A DNA stretch of 64,000 bases, taken from contig NW_020954550.1 in NCBI RefSeq assembly GCF_900497805.2, positions 32,965,479 to 33,029,478 on the forward strand, written 5' to 3'. Numbering within the stretch: position 1 is the first letter of the stretch; every line of letters begins with the position of its first letter. The notes under the pieces were generated by a model. It worked only from the letters and a program-made list of their open reading frames with translations. It did no database searches and was not told where the DNA came from. The stretch comes from Vombatus ursinus (Eukaryota; Chordata; Mammalia; Diprotodontia; Vombatidae). A program made the position numbers and the translations under genes. This document shows positions 1 to 11,391 of the stretch, piece after piece.

Positions 1-54
1 TCTAATGGGAAAGACAACATGCAAACCAATACATACAAAGCAATCTATTTACAG
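1..54 (-). mobile_element. L2 LINE fragment, cut by window edge
   Basis: Matches the L2 3' region read on the reverse strand: the block 'tctaatgggaaagacaacat' recurs in the other L2 copies at 2771, 8178 and 10650. It stops abruptly at about 54, where unrelated sequence begins. Confidence 0.6.
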
Positions 55-288
55 GGGGGTTGGGGTTATCCAGGGTTTCCAGGGTTTCCCTCTCTAGGGG
101 CAGTATTTCAGGGTTTCTTTTACCCATACCTCCTTGTGCCTCTTGCCCCAGGCTGTTTTTACTGCTTGCTTCCCTTCTTGGCCCAAATTTCTAGTTTTAG
201 TTTACTTGTAGTGGTATTCTAAGGCTTGAAAATATCCCTGGAGATAAGTTAGGGTGAGATTCCTCTAGGTATTCACCAACTAAACAAG
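55..288. other. no recognised feature
   Basis: Unique-looking sequence between two L2 copies. I see no repeat signature and no convincing ORF. Confidence 0.4.
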
Positions 289-845
289 TATCAATCAATT
301 AAGAAACATTTATTAAGCATTTATTTCAGTCAGACCAAGTACCTCTGATACAAAGACAAAAACTAAAATGGCCCTTCCCTTGAAGTGTTTAAATTGTCAT
401 GGAAATAGACTTGAGATAAGTATGTAAAACGTATACACAATTAAATATAAGGTAACCTCTGAAGGAAAGGAGTCAGAAAGGGGAGGGGGACAGGAGGCAG
501 GAAATCTCTCATGCAGAAACTGGTGCTTGAACTGGATGAATTTTGAAGAAAGCTGAAGATTTTAGGAGGCCAGCTTAGATGTCTTGGGAAAGACAGGAAT
601 GGTGGGACAGTCACTGGAAAAGCACAGGTGAGTGTACAGTTGGATTGGAGTGTGTAGAGGGGAGTAATATATAAGCAGATTGTAAAGGCAGGAAGAAGTC
701 AGATTGTGATCAGCTTTAAATGCCAAACAGCAGTTTATATTTAATTCTATATATAATAGAGAGCCATGGAGTTTCAGTAAGGAGATAACATGGTCAGATC
801 TGCACCTTAGGAAAATCACTTTGGTGGTCTAGTGGAAGATGGATT
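289..845 (-). mobile_element. L2 LINE 3' region
   Basis: Starts with the L2 end (tandem 'tcaat' and then 'acatttattaagcatttat') and continues through blocks shared with other copies, such as 'aaatgccaaacag' and 'ataacatggtcagatctgca' followed by 'aaaatcactttggtgg'. About 550 bases of the L2 3' third, diverged. Confidence 0.8.
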
Positions 846-1128
846 TAGAACTGGGTCAAGATGGTTGCAAATGCCAAATTCTGATCAGTACTTATTGTAT
901 TATAGTGAGATACCAATTTATTTACTATCAATGGAGGTGGAACAATCTGATAGGAATTCCTAATTGGAATTCTAATAGGAGATTCCTAATTAGAAATCTC
1001 TAAACTAACCCCTGTGTTTTGAATTACATTTCTAAGTTAATACATTAAATAAAGTCTCTAATCATAAGGCAGTTACCCAATCATTATTTAATGGAAGGCT
1101 GTACATGTAGAAAACACCTCCAATCAGA
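846..1128. other. no recognised feature
   Basis: AT-rich sequence with several short 'gattcctaattaga'-like motifs. No repeat family recognised. Confidence 0.35.
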
Positions 1129-1442
1129 TGTTCTTAAACTTATTTTTTGTCAGTCTGGTGAAGCCTACAGAACCCTCGTCAGAATATTATTCTCAAATTC
1201 ATAAAATATGCATATATGATTAAATAAAATCAAATGCATAAATAAGATTACAAAGAAAACCAATTATGTTGAAATATAGTTACCAAAAATATACTTTCAA
1301 AAAATTTATGGACCCCAAGTTAAGAACTTCTGCCCTATAGGAAATAAAATGCATAGTATTCTATAGGAAAACAATTATATTGAAATAAATAATTGTAAAA
1401 ATATTTTAAAAACAAGTTCAAGGACCTGAGGTTAAGAACCCT
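1129..1442 (+). mobile_element. hAT-like nonautonomous DNA transposon, copy plus partial second copy
   Basis: The first unit (about 1129-1335) begins 'ttcttaaact' and ends near 'gttaagaacttctgcc', so the ends are roughly inverted repeats. The core 'ccaattatgttgaaatatag' is shared with copies at 19458 and 29321. A second partial unit (about 1340-1442) repeats the right half and ends 'gaggttaagaaccct'. Placement in hAT rests on the terminal inverted repeat style and is an inference. Confidence 0.55.
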
Positions 1443-1770
1443 AAGTGACTAGAGCTTCTTCAGCAAAGTAACATGATCAGACTTGGGCTTTTGGAAGATT
1501 ATTTTGGTGACTGTGTAGAGTATGTTTTGAAGAACAGAAAGACTGGAATCCAGTTATCAGGCTGTTAAAATAGACCAGGTGCAAGGTGATGAGAATCTGA
1601 ACCAGGATCACAGCTGTGTAATTGAAGAGGAAGGGACTGATGCCAGAGATATTTTGGAAGCTGAATCAATAGAACTTGGTGAGTGATTGGCCATAGTAGG
1701 TGAGGAATATAGGAGAGTTCAGGATTGTGAGGATGAAGTTGCCCTTAGCAGTAAGTTTGATCAGATTCAC
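1443..1770 (-). mobile_element. L2 LINE fragment
   Basis: Carries 'gtaacatgatcagacttggg' and 'ggtgcaaggtgatgagaatc', L2 reverse-strand blocks. It overlaps in consensus with the L2 ending at 845, so it is either a second copy or a duplicated part. Confidence 0.65.
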
Positions 1771-1790
1771 TCCTATCAGCTAGTCAGATG

Positions 1791-2026
1791 GAGGCAGCTA
1801 GGTAGTGTGGTGGATAGAGCATTCAACTTACAGCCAGAAGACCTAAGTTCAAATCCAGCTTTAGACACTTACTTAGCTGTGTGATCTTGGACAACCTCTG
1901 TTTGCCTCAGTTTCTTCAGCTGTAAAATGGAGACTTGTAGGGTTGTCGTGAGGATCAAATGAGATATTTGCAAAGCATTTAGCACATATATGGCACATAG
2001 TAGATGCTACATAAATGCTTATTCCT
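1791..2026 (+). mobile_element. CORE-SINE, Ther1/MIR type (L2-like tail)
   Basis: tRNA-like head 'gaggcagctaggtagtgtgg', core 'agctgtgtgatcttggacaa', then 'cctcagtttcttcagctgta', and the L2-type tail 'aaagcatttagcacatatat...gtagatgctacataaatg'. Essentially full length. Confidence 0.85.
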
Positions 2027-2351
2027 TTCCCTGGTCCCCTCCACTTCCCCACCCTCAACAAGCCAAGACCACCAAGCAGAACACCAACAGAGTACAGAAC
2101 ACTGCTACCCATGTTTGGAAAAGGACAGAAAAAATAGAAATTAGTTACCTCTGCAGGCTTCTGGGCAAAAAAGTCCATTTGCCCCTTTCATAGTCCAACC
2201 TTGTCATGAATTTGACAAGCAAAATAAACTATTTAAGAATGGATAGACCTAGAGAACAAAATTTCCCTGGCATAAATGGACAACCTTTCCAGAACCAAGA
2301 TTTAATTAAACATCTTGTGTTGGAGGCAGTCCTTCTTTACAAATGGAAAGT
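2027..2351. other. no recognised feature
   Basis: Unique-looking sequence after the SINE. Short ORFs on both strands show no domain. Confidence 0.35.
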
Positions 2352-2500
2352 AGAAATAGTATGGTAGTTATAGTCACAAGACTTGGCAATGCTTGTGTGA
2401 CCTCGGGCAAGGGATGAAACCTCTCTAGACCTCAGTTTCCTCAACTCTCAAATGAGAAGGTTGGAATAAATAATCTTTCCCAGCTTGTTAGGGGTGGACC
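2352..2500 (+). mobile_element. CORE-SINE fragment, Ther2/MIR3 type
   Basis: Core 'gcttgtgtgacctcgggcaa' and 'cctcagtttcctcaactctc', then a tail starting 'gagaaggttggaataaataa', the L3-type tail seen in MIR3-like SINEs. The head is missing. Confidence 0.65.
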
Positions 2501-2671
2501 TAAATGCCATCAACCCATTCAATTCAGTTTCAATGTTAGGCCAAAATGAGGGGCTCACAAGTCATTGAACAGCTAACAAAAGATTGACTCTGCCCTATTG
2601 CAGCAAGAATATGTGACAAAGATACAGTGGCCTTTACCTTCTGTGGCTGTGCTCCTCATCATCATATAGAT

Positions 2672-5080
2672 AAAGGGAACTTTTATTATCACGCCCCTAC
2701 TATGCTCCAGGCACTATGCTAAGCATTGGGAATGCACAGAAGACAAAAGACAGCTTGAGAAGCTCACAGTCTAATGGGAAAAACAGCATGCAAGCAGCTA
2801 TGTACAAACAAGCCAAATAAAGCATAAATGGAAAATAATCATCAGAGGAAATCACTAGAATTAAGAGAGACTGGGAAATAGTTCATCTTCCTCCAGGAAA
2901 TGGAATTTTAGCTGGGACTTGAAGGAAACCAGGAGATCAAGATAAGAAAAGAGAGAATTCCAAGGTTGAGTGATAGCCAGTGAAAGTGCCCAGACTTGGC
3001 AGAATGAGCTTTTTGTTTGCGGTACATCAAAGAGGCCACTGTCATATCCTACATAGGAGAGAAGGAGAAGATGACTGAAGGCATAAAAGACTCCAAAATG
3101 GTTAAGAAGGACAAGAATGGAGAAAAGGCCATTAGATTTGGCAATTGGTAACTTTGGAAAGAGCAGTTTTGATGGAATTACAAGGTGGGAAGTCAGACTA
3201 CAGAGTTAAGAAGAGAGTTGAGAAAGGAGAGGAAGTGGAAGGACCTACTGTTGATAACCTTCTCAAAGAATTTAGCTACAAAAAGCAGGAAAGAAATGGG
3301 ATAATAGTGTGGATGGATGGATTAAGGGAGAGTTCTTTTGAAGATAGGGTCTATATGGCATTTTTGTAAGCAGTGAGGAAGAAGCCAGCAGGCAGTGAAG
3401 TATTTAAAATAAGTGAGAGAATGGGAATGATAGAGGAAGCAAGCTGTTAAAGAAGACAGGATGGAATGGGATCACTTATACACGTAGAGCAATTGTCCTT
3501 GGCAAGGGGAAAGGCCACCTCAACATTTGAGACAGTGAGTGGAGAAAATAGAGGCAGAAGTCATCAGGATAATATAAGGTTAGGGGGATAGGAGCAGAGG
3601 AAATTCTCAGAGAATGGCCTCATTTTTTCAGTTAAAACACAAAATTCTCAGTTAAGAGAGTGCAGGAAGAGGAAGCTATGGGAGATTTGAGGAAGAATAA
3701 AAATGTCTGAAAGAGCCACTGTGGTAAGTGGGATAGTAAGTTAATTAAGGAGGTATAAAAAGGATTGTCTAGCAACAGTGAGGGTCCAATTGAGGTTATT
3801 GACCCAGTTGTATGACTTTCTTCACCTTCATTCAGCAGCATATAGGAGTGAAGGTAGCAGTTGGTGGGAGTGATCTAAAGCTGATTCTTAGCAGGGCATA
3901 ATCAATGACATGATAATAAGGCAAAGGACTCAAGAGAAGAGGACAATGTAGAGTTGAACTGGTCACCAAGGGATCAAGATGAGAGTCTAACCAGTTCAGG
4001 AGTGGTGGCCTGAGAGAACTGAGGAGTAAAAGGATTAGCAGTCACAGCATAACTAAAGAACAGGGTTTGGTATTGGAAGGAAGAGGGAGAGATGGAATGC
4101 CAATAGATTTTGATCAGATAAGGGACTTTCAGAATTTATGAACATGGAAGTGATGTATTTGTGAGTCATGGCAAGATTAATAACATGACCATCTTCGTGT
4201 GTGGCTAAAGTGGGGCAGGGAATAGGTTATGTGAAGTGAGTCAGCTGAGGAACTGGAAGGTTACGGTGTTTGAAGGAGTATCAATCTATATGTTGAAGTC
4301 CCTTATTATGTAGGCAGGAGCTGGGGAGGAATGAAAGATTGTGAACCAATTAGTTAGCACATTAAGAAAGGAAGAGGAGTGTCCTAGAAGTGTAGACAGC
4401 AGCTACTAGAATTTTGATTGAATGGTAGATATAGATTGAGGAAATATCAGAGGAGGTGTTATTGAGTGATAGTGGTAGGGGGAGAACCTGGAAAAGGCAG
4501 TGGGGAACAATTTTATTCTAATTACCCTACCTTGACCAGTGAGCTGGGAGAATGGATGAGCATGAAGCCAATGCTGGAAAGGAAAGCCAAGGAAGTTGTG
4601 TCATCATGAGGGAGCCAGATATCAGTAAGAGAAAGATGGAAGTTGGAAAGGAAAAGATGGAAGAGGTAAGCATATATGGAATAGGCATTCTAGAGGGCGT
4701 GGGTAGCTTTAGGGTAGGACATTGGTGGGAAGGAGTTGAGGGGAATGGGAATAAAGAATCAGGCAGTGGTGGATGGAGAATCAGGTTTGAATGATTCCCA
4801 GGATCAGAATCACTGGGATAAGAAGAATATGATGAAGGTGAGTTTATTAATCATCAAGGGGAAATTTTTATGTCCTCTTCAGTCCTCTATGTATTTGTCC
4901 CCACTTCAACGTTGGATCAATTTTTTTTTTGTCCCAGGCTAAAAAAAAAATGTCTGATTATAATTTTAAAAAGAGGCATAGTAAAGAGTAGAAAGGAAAA
5001 GTTAGAGAGGATCAAACAGTTATAACCAAGGACTGATAGGCCCGAAATATTAACTGATAGTGAAAGGATTACTGAAAATA
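2672..5080 (-). mobile_element. L2 LINE, long copy with internal deletion
   Basis: 2672-3075 is the L2 3' end ('ctccaggcactatgctaagc', 'agctcacagtctaatgggaa', 'tttagctgggacttgaagga'). From about 3116 it jumps to sequence upstream of the reverse-transcriptase FDTVDH block ('aaaaggccattagatttggc'), so roughly the RT core to C-terminus is deleted. It continues toward the 5' end through purine-rich ORF sequence. I am confident to about 3600; 3600-4800 follows the same composition and recalled L2 order, and 4940-5080 is weak. Confidence 0.7.
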
Positions 5081-5735
5081 TGTTGAAGCCAAATGTGTGG
5101 TCAAAGCACCCTGAAATATGACAGACAACAGGAGGCATTACTGTGTCATCTCTCCCCTTCCCACTCTGATTGCAGAGTTCATTTTTCTACACTTTTAACT
5201 GAAAGGTACCAAGTGGTGCCTGACAACAATTAGCGGCAATAGGAGGCAAACAGATTTTTTATTGAAACACTTGAACAAAGAGAAATGCCAGGCACTTCTC
5301 ATCTGTGCCAACTTGGACAATTACCCAAGACAAGCTCAGAATTGCAAGACCTCCACTTGTTTTCTTTGGGAACCCCTCAAAAACATTGATTTTTTTTTTT
5401 AATTTGGAAAGCTTTGCAGACAGATGAAGGACAATGAAATTTGAAAGAGAACAATGTGTGGTTTGCTTCCTTGGCTTCTCTTGGCCAGTTAAGATGAGTG
5501 CACACCTTTGCTCACACAAGTAACCTGCATCTATAGTTATTGCAGAACTCTTACAGAGATGAGGGGCCCAATTCAGATCCCCATTGTTCTACCCAATGTC
5601 GCAGTGGACCTAAGAGCCCAGGTACGTGACTAGTGGACTGTCATAGCAGAGCCTTGTCCTCCACTATGATAGTGTCCTCCAGTCTTGCAGTCCTTGCTAC
5701 TGTGACCATTCCTGGTTAGACTGACTTAACTAACT
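5081..5735. other. no recognised feature
   Basis: Unique-looking sequence. Short minus-strand ORFs here lack any recognisable domain. Confidence 0.4.
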
Positions 5736-5866
5736 CCTCCTCTTACCTTCCCTCTCCTTCAAACCCACTCTCCCTTTCCCTTCCCTTCTCTTCCATCCTT
5801 TTCCTTCCCCACTCCCGCCCTTCCCTTCTATCCTTCTCCCTCTGCTCCCTTCCCCTTCACTCCTTT
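5736..5866. repeat. pyrimidine-rich tract
   Basis: About 130 bases almost entirely C and T on the plus strand ('ctccctttcccttcccttct'), irregular rather than a clean microsatellite. Confidence 0.8.
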
Positions 5867-6182
5867 GCTAGATGTTACAGAAAATACAAAAGAAATGAAG
5901 GACATGGTCCCTGCCTATAAAGGAGCTTGCAATCTAACTGGGAACACAAGGTTTCCATATGTGAATAAATTAAAGGAGAATATAAGACAGTTTATGACTA
6001 AGCACTCACAATGTGGGCTCAAGGAAGTGAAGAAGGGGTTAGAAAGGAGAAAGATAAGGATGAAGTCAGAGGATTTAGGGGAGATTTCATGAAGGAGATG
6101 AGACTTTGGTTGGGCTTGAAGGATAGGTAGGCTTTTGATGGGTTCAGTGGGAGAATAGGGCAGGGACATGCATTCTAAGTTG
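5866..6182 (-). mobile_element. old L2-like LINE 3' fragment
   Basis: L2-style blocks in reverse: 'aaaatacaaaagaaatgaag', 'ggtccctgcctataaaggag' and 'ggttgggcttgaaggatagg'. More diverged than neighbouring copies, resembling the older mammal-wide L2 subfamilies. Confidence 0.55.
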
Positions 6183-6282
6183 GGAAAGCAGGTTGAATGA
6201 CCATGACCTTCTGTCTGGCTCCATATAGCAATTCTTGAAATAGGAGATATAATTGAGCCAGTGCCTATATTTTGGCATCAGA

Positions 6283-6452
6283 AATCTAAGGCTCAAAGAG
6301 ACCCTAGAGGTCTTCTAGCCCATTCCCCTTATCTTATAGACATGGAAAGGGAGGCTCAAGGAGTCTGAACTCCATGTCCAAAGTCACCCTTGTGCTCAGC
6401 AATAGCTTGGGATTTGAACCCTAGATTCAGCACTCTTCCCTACCCTGAAGAG
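6283..6452 (-). mobile_element. CORE-SINE, Ther2/MIR3 type
   Basis: Reverse-strand tail 'accctagaggtcttctagcc', then 'cttatagacatggaaaggga', 'gatttgaaccctagattcag' and a truncated head. Confidence 0.7.
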
Positions 6453-6686
6453 GCACCCTGGGAAAGAACACCAGTACTTTACTGGTTACTGTTCACATTC
6501 AAGGATTGGTGATTATGCCATCCTGTCACTTAAAAGCCCCCTGAACTTGAGCTTAGACAGCAAGGACTAAAGTAGTCATCCAACATGGATTTGCTGTCTT
6601 ATGGGTGGGTCCCCTGCAAAAACTCCCAGACAACATAGAATAGATGAGGATAGACTTCTTCCTTGTCATTTTCCTCACTCTTGAGG

Positions 6687-6943
6687 CAGCGAAGTGGCAT
6701 ATATAGTACACAGAACATTGGGTCTGTAATCAGGAAGACCTGAGGACAAATCCAGCCTCAGAGTCTAGTCTGTATAACCTAAGGCAAGTTACAGAACCTC
6801 TATTTGCCTAGTTCTTCAACTATAAAATGGGGGATAGTAGTAACACCCATCTCCCTGGGTTGTTATGAGCATCAAATGAGATAATAACTGTAAAGCACTT
6901 GGCACAGTGCCTGGTATATAGCAGGTACTCTATAAATGCTGAT
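6687..6943 (+). mobile_element. CORE-SINE, Ther1/MIR type
   Basis: Head 'gcagcgaagtggcatatata', core 'cttcaactataaaatggggg', tail 'taaagcacttggcacagtgc' followed by 'tactctataaatgc'. Full length, diverged. Confidence 0.8.
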
Positions 6944-8059
6944 CCCCCCACCCCTATCCCTGCCTTAGCTCCTACAATGTGGCTGTTCTGTAACACAGCT
7001 TTATGGCCTCCCAGCCATTCTTAGGTTCCTCTCTTTCTCTCTCATTTACATCTGCTGTTCAAACCTGAAAAGACTGTTTGTTGGCCAAAGAATAAAATCT
7101 TCCATAGTAAAGACCTACACATTAACAGCTGCTCTTCCTTTCTCTGAGGGACCAAGCTGCCTGGTCACTGCTTTGTCATGCTACCATTGACGTCAGACAG
7201 CGTCACGTGCAGCCAGCTATGTTTCTGTATCAGTTCAAACTGCAGCAGTCTCAGCTCCTCTAAATTAAATCAGAGAGCAGCAATGAAATTCATGGCTTAG
7301 CCAGGAGGCAGATAAACTACGTGCTTCTGGGTTATGTTAGAATATGAGTTTGTCCTCAGCGTGCCTGCTGGCAATGGTTCCTGCTTGACATTTATATAAA
7401 ATCACTGTTTTTTTTTTCTTTTTATTCCCTGTAAGAGATAAAGGGATTGTTTTTGCCTTGTTTCCCTCAACAGTAACCACAAGCAAGTAAACAGCATGGA
7501 GATACACAAACAGCGTTAACTAGACTTCTCAATGAAGCAACTCTTCTTAACATTATGAAACACTCCTGGGTCATCAGTATGAAAACCTTACTGCCCTTTA
7601 TATGATGGGAACACTGTTTTCCTCAATGAAAAACAAAAGAAAGAGTTTAGCAGGAGTGTAAAATGAGGTTTCTGGGATCTTGAATACCCAGTCCCAGATT
7701 TCTTGGGCTAGCAGGGCTATGGACTTCTCTCTGACGAGAACAGTCTAATTGTAGCATGGCACATAGAATGAATGCCTTCTGGTTTTAATAGGTAAGGCCC
7801 TAGGGTCTGGGAAGCTTATGGGTACATACAAAACTCTTATTACTCATGCTATGTCATACACAAAAATTATTGATATTACTCATTTTTAAGCAATCTCCCA
7901 AAGTAGATTTCAGAACATAGAGTGCCCCCTGGATATTTTGGCTCAAATTATATCAATTTCATAAGACATAGGTGTCCCAAGGCTGTCATGCAATGGTATC
8001 TACCTGAAAAATTATCTCATCTAGCCCTTTCACTTTACTGACAAGAAAATATTTCTCAT
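6944..8059. other. repeat-poor stretch with CRE and E-box motifs
   Basis: No repeat family recognised over about 1.1 kb, unusual here. It contains a palindromic TGACGTCA at 7188-7195 and CACGTG at 7204-7209. Could be a noncoding regulatory element, but no conservation data are available. Confidence 0.3.
7188..7209. promoter_or_regulatory. CRE consensus followed by E-box (candidate)
   Basis: TGACGTCA (full cAMP-response element palindrome, CREB/ATF) and CACGTG (bHLH E-box) lie 8 bases apart. The motifs are exact; activity is unknown, and such motifs also arise by chance. Confidence 0.25.
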
Positions 8060-8202
8060 CAGTCGGTCCACAAGCATTTATTACAATAAACACCCTCTAC
8101 GTGTCAAGTTCTGTGCTAAATCCTGGAGATACAAAGAAAGGCAAAAGATAATCTCTTATCCCAAGGAGCTCACAATCTGATGGGAGAGACAAGAAAACAA
8201 CG

Positions 8203-8447
8203 TACAGTGGATAGAGCCCCAGGGCTGCAGTCAGGAAAACCAGAGTTCAAAAACAACCTCAGATGCTTTCTAGCTGTGTGACCTATGCAAGTCACTTAAC
8301 TTCTGTTTGCCTCAGTTTCCTCACCTCTACAATGGAGATAATAATAATACCTGTTGTTGTGAGGATCAAATGAGATAATAATTATAAAACACTTAGCACA
8401 GTGCTTGGCACATGGTATGTACTATATAAATGTTAGCTATCATCATT
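8203..8447 (+). mobile_element. CORE-SINE, Ther1/MIR type, nested in L2
   Basis: Runs 'agtggatagagccccagggc', core 'tagctgtgtgacctatgcaa', 'cctcagtttcctcacctcta', tail 'acacttagcacagtgcttgg'. The first few head bases are missing. A second SINE follows directly. Confidence 0.85.
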
Positions 8448-8697
8448 GGGGGCAGCTAGGTGGCATAGTGGATTGAGTGCGGGGCCTGAAGTCAGAAAGA
8501 TGAATCTTCCTGAGTTCAAATCTGGCCTCAGACACCTACAAGCTCTGTGACCCTGGACAAGTCACTTAACTCTGCGTCATTTTCTCAACTAGAGAAGGAA
8601 ATGGCAAATCACTCCAGTATCTTTGCTAAGAAAACTCTAAATGGGGTCATAAAAAGTGAGAAATGACTGAACAACAACATTATTATTATCATCATGA
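8448..8697 (+). mobile_element. CORE-SINE, Mar1 type (RTE-like tail), nested in L2
   Basis: Head 'gggggcagctaggtggcata', core 'aagctctgtgaccctggaca', then the RTE-like tail 'aaggaaatggcaaatcactc', 'cagtatctttgctaagaaaa', 'gagaaatgactgaacaacaa' and an ATT-rich end. Abuts the Ther1-type SINE without a gap. Confidence 0.88.
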
Positions 8698-9467
8698 GAC
8701 AAATTGGAGATAATCAATAGAGGAAAGACACTAGCATAAAGTGGGGGGGAGGTCAGGAAAGGCTTTTTGTGGAACATAGGATTTCAGCTGGTGCTTGAAA
8801 AAAGTGGGAGAGGCCAGGAGGCAGAGGTGCATTCCAGGCATGGGGGAGGGACAGCGAGGGAAAATGCAAGGAGTCTAAAAATGGATTGTCCTGTTTGAAG
8901 AACAGGAAGGAGGCCAGTGTCACTGGACCACATCATATATGGAGGTAAGCAAGGTGTAAGAAGACTGAAATCATGGGCAGCGGCAGTTTATGAAGGGCTT
9001 TGAACACCAAAAAGGATTTTATATTTGCTCCTGTAGGTGGTAGGAAGCTACTGGAGTTTACTGAATAGGGGACTGATATGGTTAGACCTATGCCTTAGGA
9101 AGAGCAATTCAACAGCTGAGTGAATGAGGCCTGGAGGGAGGAGAAACTTGAGGAAGGAAGACCAACCAAAGGGCTATTGCAAGATTCTAGGTGTGAGGTG
9201 ATGAGGGCCTGCATTAGTGTGATGGCAGCAGCAGAGGAGAGAAGGGAGTATAAAGGAGAGCTGTTACAAGGGTAAAATCAGCAGAACTTGTCAATAGTTT
9301 TGATATGGAGGATGAGAGAGAGTGAGGACCTAAGGATGACAGGTTTCAAGCCTGCCTAAGAGGATGGTGGTACCTCAGTATGATATGGAAGCTTGGAAGA
9401 GGGAAAGACTTGAAGCAAAATAGAATAAGTTCAGCGTTTGACACATTGAGCTTAAGATGACAATTCC

Positions 9468-9780
9468 AAAAGCGTCGTGATGGAAATGCTATCCACATGG
9501 AGTCTGAATGCAGATCAAAGCATATTATTTTCACCTTTCTTGTTGTTTTTTTCCTTCTCTTGGTTTTTCCATTTTGTTCTGATTCTTCTTTCACAACATG
9601 TCTAATGTGGAAATATGTTTAACATGATTGTACGTGTATAGTCTATATCAGATTGCTTGCCATCTTGGTGAGGGGGAAAGGGGAGGGAGGGGGGAAAAGT
9701 TTGGAACTCAAAATCTTATAAAAATGAATGTTGAAAACTTTCTTTACATGTAATTGGAAAAAAAATAAGATACTATTTTA
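9468..9780 (+). mobile_element. L1 3' UTR, 5'-truncated, nested in L2
   Basis: Marsupial L1 3' end: 'gcagatcaaagcatattatt', 'aacatgattgtacgtgtata', a G-rich polypurine tract, 'tttggaactcaaaatcttat' and an A-rich end. It splits the L2. 'aagatg' on both sides (9458-9463 and 9781-9786) may be the remnant target duplication. Confidence 0.8.
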
Positions 9781-10190
9781 AAAAGATGTTTATAGGACAT
9801 CCAGTTTAAAATGTCCAATAGGCAGTTGGAGATGTAAGCCTGGAGATTAGGAGAGAGCTGGATAAATTGATTTGAGAATAGTAACGTAGAGATGATAATT
9901 GAGTCCATGGGAGATGATGATATCACCGAGTACAGTAGTATAGATGAAGAAAAGAAGGCCCAGAACAGTGCCCTGGTGAACACTCACCATTATTGGGCCT
10001 GAGGAAAATCCAGCAAAGGAGAATGAGAAGTGGTCAGACAGATAGGAGGAGAACCAGAAGAGAACCTGAAAACTTAGTGAGAAAAGAGTATCAAGGAGAA
10101 GAGGGTGATCAACATTGTCAAAGACTGCAGAGAGGTCAAGAAGGATGAGTGAAGACTGAGAAAAAAAGGTCATTAGATTTGGCAATTAAA

Positions 10191-10460
10191 TTATCATTGG
10201 TCACTTCAGTGCCTTGTACTAAACACTTTGTACATGGTAGGGACTCAAGAAGTTGCTTTTTTGTTTTTGTTTCCTCCAGACCCATGATTTCATTGGTAGA
10301 AGAAATGCCAAAGCAGAGTGTTACCTTGTATGCAATTTACATTCTTGGAGAGTTTCCTGGGCCCCTGGTAAGTTGAGTGATTTGCCCAGATTGCCATAGC
10401 TAGTACGAGTCAGAAGCAGGACTGAAACCCAGGTATTCCTGACTCCATTGTTGCCTCTTG
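10191..10460 (-). mobile_element. CORE-SINE with unassigned ('fourth') tail
   Basis: Reverse-strand tail 'catgatttcattggtagaag' runs into the core complement 'gagtgatttgcccagattgc', 'catagctagtacgagtcaga' and 'ggactgaaacccaggtattc'. The same tail occurs at 17035, 33995 and 39534. The first about 60 bases (10191-10255) look like a separate MIR tail scrap. Confidence 0.6.
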
Positions 10461-10544
10461 CTCAAGAAATACTAACTGAAAGTTAGGATGACAGCTTCAC
10501 TTAGAAGTCGTGCAACTAGTAAGATGGCAGATCAGCAGCAGCAG

Positions 10545-11335
10545 CAAACATTTGTCAAGCACCTACTATGTGCCAGACATTGTACTAAGCTCTAGAAGTA
10601 CAACAAAAGCAAAAACAGGTCCTGTCCTGAAGGAACTTACTGTGTAATATGGGAGATGGCATGCAAACAACTATGTACAAACACAAGACAGGTACAGTGC
10701 AAATAGAAGGCAATCTCTGAAGCAAGCATCGGCACTGAGGGTAGGTGGAGACGGGGACAGACAAAGCCCTCTCACAGAAAGTAGAATTTGAGCTGAATAT
10801 CGAAGCAAACCAGGGAATCCAGGAGGTAGAGTTAGGCAAAGACAGCATTCCAGGTGTGAGAGACAGCCAGTGAAAAGGCCTGGAGTTAGAAGATGGAGCG
10901 TCATGTATGAGAAGGAGCAAGAAGGCTTGAGTCAAAGAGCACAAGGATGGAAGTAAAGTGCAAGAAGACTGAAAAGGTAAGAGGTGATGAGGGCCTGCAC
11001 CAGGGTAATGGCAATGTCAGAGGAGGGAAATATTACTAAGCTAGAAATGAAAAGTCTTATCAATAGATTGGATATGTAGGGTGAGTTTGAGTGAGGGGTT
11101 TAGGAAGTCACTGAGATTGTGAGTCTGGGTGATTGGAAAAGTGGGGGTATCATCAATAGTAATAGGGATTTCAAAGGAGAGAATTATTTGGGTTGGAGAG
11201 AGACAACAAATTCTATTTTGGACAAGATGTCTATGGAACATCTAATTTAAGATTTTTCATAGGTAGCTAGTGATGTGAAGTCAAGAGAGAGATTGGGGTT
11301 GGATAAATAAATCTGAGAATCATATTCAAAGAAAA
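10545..11335 (-). mobile_element. L2 LINE 3' region
   Basis: Continuous L2 blocks in reverse: 'cctactatgtgccagacatt', 'gcaaacaactatgtacaaac', 'gcattccaggtgtgagagac' and 'tgatgagggcctgcaccagg'. It jumps in consensus near 10975 (loss of the 'aagggctttgaa' block), so it has a small internal deletion. Confidence 0.82.
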
Positions 11336-11391
11336 AATAATTGAATCGATTGGATTGAATGTCAGTCAAGGTTCACGAGAATATAAGTTCC
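11336..11391 (+). mobile_element. L2 3' end, left half of an interrupted copy
   Basis: 'gagaatataagttcc' is the start of the L2 terminal block 'aatgtaagctccttgagggc'. The right half resumes at 13034 after an L1 insertion. Confidence 0.55.

Larger units (their letters stand above)
8060..10190 (-). mobile_element. L2 LINE with three nested insertions
   Basis: Segments 8060-8202, 8696-9465 and 9786-10190 are one L2 running from its 3' end ('caagcatttattacaataaa') to the reverse transcriptase. The minus translation of 9847-10185 reads [19 protein letters not shown], then WFSSYLSD, and [16 protein letters not shown], which are L2-clade RT motifs (consensus [32 protein letters not shown]). Two SINEs and an L1 3' end interrupt it. 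Confidence 0.88.

Noticed and set aside
3145-3369. 74-codon plus ORF with Glu/Arg-rich sequence
   Set aside because: Antisense of an L2 LINE that runs on the minus strand here.
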